A stretch of 64,000 nucleotides of DNA from Enterococcus_I eurekensis (GTDB taxonomy: Bacteria > Bacillota > Bacilli > Lactobacillales > Enterococcaceae). The notes beneath the pieces are model-generated. The model did no database searches, was not told the DNA's origin, and was given only the letters and a program-made list of their open reading frames with translations. The translations under genes were made by a program, and so were the position numbers. Numbering within the stretch: position 1 is the first letter of the stretch; each line of letters starts with the position of its first letter. Positions 16,558-22,961 of this stretch are shown in pieces. The stretch lies in the NCBI RefSeq assembly GCF_042654605.1, contig NZ_JBHSGT010000056.1, positions 1 to 64,000 of the forward strand. The letters run 5' to 3'.

Positions 16558-16854
16558 ATGAAGATTACAGTGACTCCAGAAGTTTTAGGATGGTTTAAAC
16601 AAGAAATTGCTTTAGAGGGTAAACAAGGCATTCGTTTTTTTGGTAAAGTTTATGGGAGCACTCAAGTCCATGATGGGTTTTCAGTAGGAATGTCTGTTGA
16701 TGTCCCAGAATATCCATTGTATCAAACAACGATTGATGGCGTGTTATTCTTTGTTGAAGAAAGCGATGAATGGTTTTTCAAAGGCTATGATATGGACGTA
16801 GCATATGATGATAAATTGAAAGAACCTGCTTATCATTTTTCAGAAGAAAAATAA
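16558..16854 (+). CDS. HesB/IscA-like protein without cluster-binding cysteines
   Basis: A 98-aa protein of the HesB/YneR type (Fe-S biogenesis fold), with KITVTPEVLGWFKQEI, GIRFFGKVYG and FSVGMSVDVPEYPLYQTTIDGVLFFVEESDEWFF. The A-type scaffold proteins bind iron-sulfur clusters through three cysteines. This protein contains no cysteine, so a classical scaffold role is unlikely; such YneR-like homologues have no known function. The ribosome binding site is GAGGTG before ATG 16558. It follows the TrkA-type gene by 31 bases and ends at a strong bidirectional terminator, so it probably closes the lia transcript. Confidence 0.8.
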   Translation: MKITVTPEVLGWFKQEIALEGKQGIRFFGKVYGSTQVHDGFSVGMSVDVPEYPLYQTTIDGVLFFVEESDEWFFKGYDMDVAYDDKLKEPAYHFSEEK

Positions 16855-16879
16855 GGGATTTAAAGAGCCAAACGTATTG

Positions 16880-16926
16880 AAAAGCCGACAGATCCATCTT
16901 GTTTAAGATGGATCTGTCGGCTTTTT
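16880..16926. terminator. Bidirectional terminator between HesB-like and DUF1189 genes
   Basis: A nearly perfect inverted repeat of about 21 bases per arm (AAAAGCCGACAGATCCATCTT and its complement) with a short loop, an A-run on the left and a T-run on the right. It serves both convergent genes. Confidence 0.9.
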
Positions 16927-16929
16927 GAA

Positions 16930-17733
16930 TTATTTGGGTTGTTTTGACGGCATTCTTGTCGCGAGATTAAAAATAAACAAACTACCAATCATTAAGAAAG
17001 TATCCGTAGCAAAATTTGGAACGAGGGTATTAACAAGTACGGCAATCAGCACCGGCATCGTACTAGCCATGACAACAATCTTAAAGTTTTCTAGAAATGT
17101 TTGGCGCAATCCACGAAAACGACCGAATAAATTAGCAAATAGTGTGGTTAGCAATAAGGAAAAACCAATCGTAATAAATGAGGGATAAAGGGCTACTAAG
17201 AAAATCAGAGGCAATAACCACCAAGGCAAATGGTTTTGATTAATACTATCACGTAGTTTTTCACCAGTCAGTTGCTGGATTTGTGGGTTTGTATATGGGA
17301 TTTTTAGTTGATTGGATCCTAGTATTGTAGTAACATTTTCTGTAGCAGGGAATGATAAGATTACTTGGTCTTTTAATAATCCAACACTTAAAAAATTACC
17401 AACTAAGTCACTTGAGATTGCCTCAGGGTCTCGCTTTCCTTCAGGATCAAAAGTAAAAATAATGGAATCAGTCTGGTAAATAAAGCCTTCTTGTGGTTTT
17501 TCTAGTGTCAATTGATCATTTTGAATGGTGAAGTCGGGAATTTTTTTTGCGATTTCTTTTCCATCTAATTGGATAGATGAAAATAAATTTAACACTTGGA
17601 TGGAAATCGGGATGGCAAAGATTAAGCTTAATAGGATTAAGTGTCCCGCTATTTTTCCTAATGCCAAATTTTTGGCGGCTTTTAATTGATCAAATTGCCG
17701 AAATGATGATTTAACTAATTGAATGTATGACAT
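16930..17733 (-). CDS. DUF1189 membrane protein
   Basis: A 267-aa membrane protein on the minus strand. It has an N-terminal amphipathic region, one hydrophobic helix at about 28-48, an extracytoplasmic beta-rich domain (about 50-170) and three or more helices towards the C-terminus (WWLLPLIFLVALYPSFITIGF and beyond). This layout matches the DUF1189 family found in Firmicutes; a link to maltodextrin uptake has been suggested for some members, but none is evident here. The start is ATG at 17733 after TGAGGAG on the minus strand. Its upstream region is shared with the divergent GtrA-like gene. Confidence 0.8.
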   Translation of the reverse strand: MSYIQLVKSSFRQFDQLKAAKNLALGKIAGHLILLSLIFAIPISIQVLNLFSSIQLDGKEIAKKIPDFTIQNDQLTLEKPQEGFIYQTDSIIFTFDPEGKRDPEAISSDLVGNFLSVGLLKDQVILSFPATENVTTILGSNQLKIPYTNPQIQQLTGEKLRDSINQNHLPWWLLPLIFLVALYPSFITIGFSLLLTTLFANLFGRFRGLRQTFLENFKIVVMASTMPVLIAVLVNTLVPNFATDTFLMIGSLFIFNLATRMPSKQPK

Positions 17734-17806
17734 AATTGAGCTCCTCAGTGGTTTACGTAATATCTTTCATTTTAACGGACACTACCAAAGAAGACAAGGA
17801 ATTCAA

Positions 17807-18241
17807 GTGGAAATATTAGAGAAAAGAGTAAGAATGATGCGAATATTACGATTGTTGACAAATAAAGAAATAATTTTATATTTAGTTTTTGGCGTGTTGA
17901 CGACACTAGTTAACTTTGGTGTTTATTTTTTTTTAAAATCTTTTTTAGAGATGGATATGCTTTTAGCAAATAGCTTTGCCTGGATTTTTTCGGTTTTATT
18001 TGCCTATTTAACGAATCGAAGATGGGTTTTTGATTCAAATGTTAGCGGAATCACAGCTGTTAGCTTTGAACTGATTAAATTCGTTTTTTATCGCGGGTTA
18101 TCTTTTGTGATCGATATGCTGTCAATGCTATTATTGATTGAATTTTTAAACTGGAAAGATTTTTATGCAAAATTAATAACGCAGGTTATTGTGGTGGTGG
18201 CTAATTTTTTATTTAGTAAATGGCTTATTTTTAAAAACTAA
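17807..18241 (+). CDS. GtrA-like membrane protein
   Basis: A GtrA-family protein (PF04138) with four membrane helices: LYLVFGVLTTLVNFGVYFFL, NSFAWIFSVLFAYLTNRRWVF, FYRGLSFVIDMLSMLLLIEFL and VIVVVANFLFSKWLIF. GtrA/GtcA proteins help flip or deliver lipid-linked sugars used to glycosylate teichoic acids or O-antigen; the YLTNRRWVFDS motif is typical. The chosen start is GTG 17807, 6 bases after AAGGA; ATG 17834 or 17837 would give a 134 to 135-aa protein of ordinary length but has only a weak binding site. It has no glycosyltransferase next to it. The GT2 gene at 2.5 kb is a possible partner, though that cluster already has a small transporter. Confidence 0.8.
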   Translation: MEILEKRVRMMRILRLLTNKEIILYLVFGVLTTLVNFGVYFFLKSFLEMDMLLANSFAWIFSVLFAYLTNRRWVFDSNVSGITAVSFELIKFVFYRGLSFVIDMLSMLLLIEFLNWKDFYAKLITQVIVVVANFLFSKWLIFKN

Positions 18242-18250
18242 GCATATGAA

Positions 18251-18279
18251 TTGATGAATTAAGATATCTTTGATAATCT
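18251..18279 (+). promoter_or_regulatory. Candidate promoter for sodA
   Basis: TTGATG (18251-18256) and TAATCT (18274-18279) with 17 bases between. GATAAT at 18272 is an alternative -10 with shorter spacing. Confidence 0.4.
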
Positions 18280-18317
18280 AAGAGTTGTAAATACAAATAT
18301 TTTAGGAGGAATTTTTT

Positions 18318-18926
18318 ATGACTTATCAATTACCAAAATTACCTTATGGATACGATGCTTTAGAGCCACATATTGATACTGAAACAATGCATTTACACCA
18401 CGAGAAACATCACAATACTTATGTTACAAATTTAAATGCAGCAATTGAAAAACACCCTGAATTAGGTGAAAAAACAATTGAAGAATTAATTTCAGATATG
18501 GATGCAATCCCTGAAGATATCCGTACAGCTGTGCGTAATAACGGCGGCGGTCATGCAAATCATACATTCTTCTGGAATATCATGGCACCAAATGCTGGTG
18601 GCGAACCGGTTGGTGAATTAAAAGCAGCGATTGATGAAACTTTCGGAAACTTTACTGAATTTAAAGCATTATTAAAAGCTGCAGCTACAACTCGTTTTGG
18701 TTCTGGTTGGGCTTGGTTAGTTTTAAAAGATGGTAAATTGGAAATTACTTCAACTGCGAACCAAGACTCTCCATTAATGGATGGTGCAACACCTATTATT
18801 GGTTTAGATGTTTGGGAACATGCGTACTATTTAAACTATAGAAATGTACGCCCAGATTACGTAGATGCGTTCTGGAATTTAGTTGACTGGAACAAAGCAA
18901 ATGACATTTTTGTAGCTGCGAAATAA
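18318..18926 (+). CDS. sodA: Manganese/iron superoxide dismutase
   Basis: A 202-aa Fe/Mn superoxide dismutase that converts superoxide to peroxide and oxygen in the cytoplasm. Metal ligands visible are His27 in the HLHHEKHH region, a His in NHTFFWNIM, and Asp and His in DVWEHAYYLNY. GGGHANH and QDSPLMDGATPIIGLDVWEHAYY fit the Mn-type enzymes of lactic acid bacteria. The start is ATG 18318 after TAGGAGGA. Codon use is visibly more biased than in neighbours (frequent TTA, GAA, CCA, CGT), which suggests high expression. It is a single-gene unit with its own promoter and terminator. Confidence 0.97.
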   Translation: MTYQLPKLPYGYDALEPHIDTETMHLHHEKHHNTYVTNLNAAIEKHPELGEKTIEELISDMDAIPEDIRTAVRNNGGGHANHTFFWNIMAPNAGGEPVGELKAAIDETFGNFTEFKALLKAAATTRFGSGWAWLVLKDGKLEITSTANQDSPLMDGATPIIGLDVWEHAYYLNYRNVRPDYVDAFWNLVDWNKANDIFVAAK

Positions 18927-18936
18927 TAAAAGATTC

Positions 18937-18977
18937 AATAGCTTGTCGTCCTGACTAGGGCGATAAGCTATTTTTTT
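18937..18977 (+). terminator. Rho-independent terminator after sodA
   Basis: AATAGCTT-TCG / CGA-AAGCTATT inverted repeat followed by seven T. Confidence 0.8.
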
Positions 18978-19047
18978 GTTGCTATTTAATTTTATTTTTG
19001 ATATCGTGAAGGGTGTGAGAATAGTTAAATGAAAATGAGGTAAGAAA

Positions 19048-19458
19048 ATGAAACGAGTAATTACTTATGGCACATTCGATCTATTACATTATGGTCACAT
19101 AAATTTGCTTCGTCGTGCGAAAGAGCAAGGTGATTATCTGATTGTTGTTTTATCAACAGATGAGTTCAATTGGAACGAAAAACAAAAGAAATGTTATTTT
19201 TCTTATGAAAAACGTAAACAATTATTAGAGGCAATTCGTTATGTCGATCTTGTAATTCCTGAAGAAAATTGGGATCAAAAAGTTTCTGATGTCAAAAGTT
19301 ATCATATCGATACATTTGTAATGGGAGATGATTGGTCAGGAAAATTTGATTTTATTCAAGAAGAAACGGATGCTGAAGTGATTTATCTTGCCAGAACACC
19401 CGAAATTTCAACAAGTCAAATAAAAAAAGATTTAGAATCTGGAAAAATAAAGGGGTAG
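19048..19458 (+). CDS. tagD: Glycerol-3-phosphate cytidylyltransferase TagD
   Basis: TagD makes CDP-glycerol from CTP and glycerol 3-phosphate, the donor for teichoic acid chains built by the TagB- and TagF-like enzymes at 0.6-11.3 kb. The 136-aa protein shows TYGTFDLLHYGHINLLRRAK near the N-terminus, with the HxGH nucleotidyl-transfer motif at LHYGH, and the C-terminal RTPEISTSQIKK signature (RTxGISTT in most family members). The start is ATG 19048 after GAGGTAAG. A hairpin overlaps its end, so tagD and tagH may be only partly cotranscribed. Confidence 0.95.
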   Translation: MKRVITYGTFDLLHYGHINLLRRAKEQGDYLIVVLSTDEFNWNEKQKKCYFSYEKRKQLLEAIRYVDLVIPEENWDQKVSDVKSYHIDTFVMGDDWSGKFDFIQEETDAEVIYLARTPEISTSQIKKDLESGKIKG

Positions 19459-19490
19459 GATTGGTGTCCACTCCTTTATTTTTGTTTTAG
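19449..19490 (+). terminator. Hairpin terminator at the end of tagD
   Basis: AAAGGGGT / ACTCCTTT stem (one G-T pair) overlapping the tagD stop, followed by ATTTTTGTTTT. Confidence 0.6.
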
Positions 19491-19572
19491 ATTTGTTATA
19501 AAAGATTTCTCGAAGCTAGAAGATATGATATGATATAGCTTGAATATTCGTTTGATTGAATTTTTAGAATGG

Positions 19573-20631
19573 ATGATTAACTTGAAGAATGATGAAATAA
19601 AAGTAAGAAGTACACTGGTCACAAAAGAATATGACTTGTATAAGAAAAAATCGGATAAAATTAAAGCGTTATTTAAATTTACCCATAAAGGCATTCCGCG
19701 CTTCTGGGCTTTGAAAGGTGTTAGTTTTGATGTGTATGCTGGCGAATCTGTTGGAGTAATAGGTATTAACGGATCTGGAAAGTCAACCTTATCAAATGTC
19801 ATTAGTGGAATTATTCCAGCTACTTCAGGAACGATGGAGGTTAATGGAGATACATCTATCATCGCCATTGGTGCGGGCTTGAAATGGCAGTTAACGGGTA
19901 AGGAAAATATTCGCTTAAAAGCATTAATGTCTGGAATGACGAATAAACAAATTGATGAGAAAATGGAAGAGATTATCGCTTTTGCAGATTTAGGCGACTT
20001 TATTAACCAACCGGTAAAAAGCTACTCTAGTGGTATGAGGTCACGCTTGGGTTTTGCGATTGCCGTACATAATGATCCAGATATTTTGGTTATTGATGAG
20101 GCATTATCGGTCGGTGATGAAACTTTTTATCAAAAATGTGTTGATAAAATTATGGAATTTAAGCAGCAAGGAAAAACTATTTTCTTTGTTAGTCATTCTT
20201 TAGCTCAAGTTGAATCGTTGTGCGATAAAACAATTTGGATGCATTATGGTGATATGCGTATGTTCGGACCAACTAAGGAAGTAATGGCTGAATATAAAGC
20301 GTTTATCAAAGAGTTTAAAAAGAAACCGAAGAATGAACAAAAAGAATATCAAGATAACTATAAAAATGCACAAAAAGAGTTTACATTGAGTGATTTAGCT
20401 GAAAAAACAAAGAATGATCCGATTGTGCAGCAACAAGGACTAACTTCAAAAGAATTGAATAAAAATTTAGAACGCACTCCTTTAGGTGAAAAAATGACAC
20501 TTCCAACGCGCATTTTATTGACTGGTGTCATCGTAGCGACGACCTTCTTCACATTGGTTTCTTTTAGTGGTCGATCTTTAAGCCATGCAGTTGAAAAGCC
20601 AATTGAAACAATTGTTGATGTTTTTAGATAA
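19573..20631 (+). CDS. tagH: Teichoic acid exporter ATP-binding protein TagH
   Basis: The ATPase subunit of the TagGH transporter, which moves lipid-linked wall teichoic acid across the membrane. The chosen form has 352 aa. The ABC domain has Walker A GINGSGKSTLS, signature YSSGMRSRLGFA, Walker B ILVIDEALSVGDE and the switch FFVSHSLAQ. A C-terminal extension after about residue 240 is charged and ends with one hydrophobic helix (ILLTGVIVATTFFTLVSF), as in other TagH proteins. No clear ribosome binding site precedes any candidate start. ATG 19573 is preferred on homology of the N-terminus; TTG 19540 is possible. tagG follows after 54 bases. Confidence 0.92.
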   Translation: MINLKNDEIKVRSTLVTKEYDLYKKKSDKIKALFKFTHKGIPRFWALKGVSFDVYAGESVGVIGINGSGKSTLSNVISGIIPATSGTMEVNGDTSIIAIGAGLKWQLTGKENIRLKALMSGMTNKQIDEKMEEIIAFADLGDFINQPVKSYSSGMRSRLGFAIAVHNDPDILVIDEALSVGDETFYQKCVDKIMEFKQQGKTIFFVSHSLAQVESLCDKTIWMHYGDMRMFGPTKEVMAEYKAFIKEFKKKPKNEQKEYQDNYKNAQKEFTLSDLAEKTKNDPIVQQQGLTSKELNKNLERTPLGEKMTLPTRILLTGVIVATTFFTLVSFSGRSLSHAVEKPIETIVDVFR

Positions 20632-20685
20632 TCTTGTATTCGTAAAGGAATACGGAAAGAATTTATTTGTAAAGGAAGTTATTTT

Positions 20686-21495
20686 GTGAAAGAAATTTTT
20701 ATAATTCTTAAAGAGCAGTTCCAAAATTTAGGAATGATTTTTCGGATGTCTCGATACGAAGACAAAGCGACATATCAAAGCCATTATCTTGGTCTAGCTT
20801 GGCAAATCTTAAATCCAGCAATCCAAGTAGGTATTTATTATCTTGTTTTTGGAATAGGCGTCAATCAAGGAAATAAAATTTCAGGTGTACCATTTATCGT
20901 CTGGATGCTTATAGGGATTACTGCTTGGTTTTATATCAGTTCTTCTATTTTAGGAGCGTCAAACAGTATCCATCGTCAAGTCGGAATGGTCGCCAAAATG
21001 AAATTTCCAGTGAGCGTGCTGCCCACGATAAACATCGTGAGTAATTTATCGTCTTATTTTCCAATGCTCGTTATTGTGGTCTTTACAGTAATTGGTTTTG
21101 GAGGAAGCATTTCGTTTTATTGGATACAGTATCTTTATTATTTTGTTTGTATGATAGCATTCTTATTTTCATTTGGAATTTTAAATGCAACATTAACTGT
21201 TTTAGTTAGGGATTATCATATCTTTTTACAATCTGTTTTACGCTTGCTATTTTATGTTTCTGGACCAATTTGGGACATTCAAAATCGTAATTTACCAGAA
21301 TGGCTTGTAAAAATTTTAAGAATCAATCCTGTCTATTATATTATTGAAGGTTTTCGTGATACATTCTTAAATCGTGCATGGTTTTGGGAAAAAACTACTT
21401 ATGGCCTGATTTTTTGGGGAATGGTAATGATATTAGTGATTCTAGGTACGCATCTCCATATGAAGTTTAGAGCGAAATTTGTAGATTATGTTTAA
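20686..21495 (+). CDS. tagG: Teichoic acid exporter permease TagG
   Basis: A 269-aa ABC-2 type permease and partner of TagH. Six hydrophobic segments are visible, with the typical N-terminal FRMSRYEDKATYQSHYLGLAWQILNPAIQ and the central LIGITAWFYISSSILGASNSI. The C-terminal part contains RINPVYYIIEGFRD, the signature of wall teichoic acid and polysaccharide exporters. The start is GTG 20686, 7 bases after AAAGGAAG. The terminator immediately after the stop ends the tagHG unit. Confidence 0.94.
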   Translation: MKEIFIILKEQFQNLGMIFRMSRYEDKATYQSHYLGLAWQILNPAIQVGIYYLVFGIGVNQGNKISGVPFIVWMLIGITAWFYISSSILGASNSIHRQVGMVAKMKFPVSVLPTINIVSNLSSYFPMLVIVVFTVIGFGGSISFYWIQYLYYFVCMIAFLFSFGILNATLTVLVRDYHIFLQSVLRLLFYVSGPIWDIQNRNLPEWLVKILRINPVYYIIEGFRDTFLNRAWFWEKTTYGLIFWGMVMILVILGTHLHMKFRAKFVDYV

Positions 21496-21530
21496 GAAAA
21501 CAGGCCCTAAGTCTGTTTTTTTAATTTTTT
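21496..21530 (+). terminator. Rho-independent terminator after tagG
   Basis: AAAACAG / CTGTTTT stem with a nine-base loop and a long T-rich tail. Confidence 0.75.
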
Positions 21531-21538
21531 GTTACAAT
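21530..21538 (+). promoter_or_regulatory. Candidate extended -10 promoter for the LCP gene
   Basis: TGTTACAAT at 21530-21538 fits TGnTAnAAT. No good -35 is visible. It lies right behind the tagG terminator and about 90 bases before the LCP start. Confidence 0.35.
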
Positions 21539-21625
21539 CTGCTAACAAATGAAAAAAAAGATTGTTTCAAAGATTAAGTTATGGGAAAATTCTTGTAGTT
21601 ATGTTAGAAGTTAGAGGGGTGTCAC

Positions 21626-22672
21626 ATGCGTACATATCAAAAAGTTATCGTATCTATTTTAGGTGTGCTAGTCATTATGGTAGCAGCAGTCACTGGTTAT
21701 GGAATGAAAGTCTTAGGAGATGCGAATAAGGCGGTTGACACGATTAGTCAGCAAGTTAACCGAACAACTAAAAAACGTGAAGTCGCAGTCAATTTTGGTG
21801 ATAAAGATCCATTTTCTATCTTATTACTAGGAGTAGACACAGGTGCACTTGGTAGAAAAGATCATGGTCGCTCAGATAGTATGATGGTGGTGACAGTTAA
21901 TCCTGCAGAAGAACAAACGACAATTGTGAGTTTAGATCGCGATATTTTATCAGATATGCTTGATGGTGTGACGTTCGATAAGTTAAATCATGCTTATGCC
22001 TATGGAGATGTTGAATTAGCGATGGATGTGGTAGAAAAGCTAGTCGATGTACCAATTGACCATTATGTTATGATGAATATGCAAGGTTTACGCGATTTAA
22101 TTGATGCGGTAGGCGGGATTGAAGTAGATAATAAAATTGATTTTACTCTCGAGAAGGTCCACGTACCAGCTGGAAAAATCACTTTAGATGGCAAAACAGG
22201 TTTGGCTTATGCAAGAATGCGTAAAGACGATCCAGAAGGTGATATAGGTCGCCAACGTCGTCAAAGAGAGGTTATTGCAAAAATCGTCGATAAGTTAATT
22301 AGTTTAGATAGTGTGAGTAATTATCAAAAAATCTTAAAAGCAGTTGAAAAGAATTCTCGAACGGATTTAGTTTGGGATCAAATGCTTAATATTGTGACCA
22401 ATTACTATCCTGCGTTTGAAAATATCGAGCAAGCACAATTGGAAGGTCAAGGCGAACAAATCAACGGTATCTATTACCAGATATTAGGTGTAAATGAATT
22501 ATTGAAAGTTCAAAATCTTTTAAAAGAGCAATTGGGCTTACCAACTAACGAAGAATTAGAAATTGATCCACAATTTCAATATTCAATCAATGGTTTTATT
22601 GGTAATCAATTTTACGATGACCGTGATTATAGTAGTCAAGAAAATTCTGCAGAATCATTTTATGAACAATAA
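21626..22672 (+). CDS. LytR-CpsA-Psr (LCP) family cell-wall polymer ligase
   Basis: A 348-aa membrane-anchored enzyme that moves teichoic acid or another polymer from its lipid carrier to peptidoglycan outside the cell. A single N-terminal membrane helix (about residues 8-26) precedes the LCP domain. Hallmarks are SILLLGVDTGA, GRSDSMMVVTVNP, TIVSLDRDI, KLNHAYAYG, GLAYARMRKDDPEGDIGRQRRQREV. Arg and Asp residues in these motifs bind the pyrophosphate. Its position right after tagHG fits the last step of wall teichoic acid assembly. The ribosome binding site is GAGGGG. The acidic, Ser- and Gln-rich tail is unremarkable. Confidence 0.93.
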   Translation: MRTYQKVIVSILGVLVIMVAAVTGYGMKVLGDANKAVDTISQQVNRTTKKREVAVNFGDKDPFSILLLGVDTGALGRKDHGRSDSMMVVTVNPAEEQTTIVSLDRDILSDMLDGVTFDKLNHAYAYGDVELAMDVVEKLVDVPIDHYVMMNMQGLRDLIDAVGGIEVDNKIDFTLEKVHVPAGKITLDGKTGLAYARMRKDDPEGDIGRQRRQREVIAKIVDKLISLDSVSNYQKILKAVEKNSRTDLVWDQMLNIVTNYYPAFENIEQAQLEGQGEQINGIYYQILGVNELLKVQNLLKEQLGLPTNEELEIDPQFQYSINGFIGNQFYDDRDYSSQENSAESFYEQ

Positions 22673-22704
22673 TGGTCGCGAGATGATTTGATATTTATAA
22701 AATC

Positions 22705-22743
22705 AAAAGAAGGACACATCTTTCAAGGTGTGTCTCTTTTTTT
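22705..22743 (+). terminator. Rho-independent terminator after the LCP gene
   Basis: AAGGACACA / TGTGTCTCTT hairpin followed by a run of seven or more T. Confidence 0.75.
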
Positions 22744-22871
22744 ATTTATCCACAAAAAAGGTTAGGATATAAAGTTTCACGCGATTAAATGATTTTATAT
22801 GGGGTAAAACCTATTAAATCAATTATATTATTCTGCTTGATTTATGGTGAAATGATCTTGTGAAACATCGA

Positions 22872-22928
22872 GTGTGATGGTTAAATTTTAGTTAAAGGGT
22901 GCCAATCACACGCAATTTTTGGTAGAAT
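22872..22928 (+). promoter_or_regulatory. Upstream region of pbp2b with inverted repeat and -10 element
   Basis: GTGTGAT (22872-22878) and ATCACAC (22905-22911) form a 7-base inverted repeat with a 26-base spacer. The -10-like TAGAAT follows at 22923-22928 without a clear -35, so the repeat sits where an activator or repressor could bind. The rest of 22745-22961 shows no gene. Confidence 0.35.
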
Positions 22929-22961
22929 GATTAGATAGAATGCAAGGAAGGGATTAGTCAC

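Noticed and set aside
16925..17188. 87-aa plus-strand frame
   Set aside because: It lies antisense to the DUF1189 gene right after a bidirectional terminator and has no ribosome binding site.
17723..17806. Longer N-terminus for the GtrA-like protein from ATG 17723
   Set aside because: That ATG overlaps the start of the divergent DUF1189 gene, has no binding site and encodes polar residues not found in the family.
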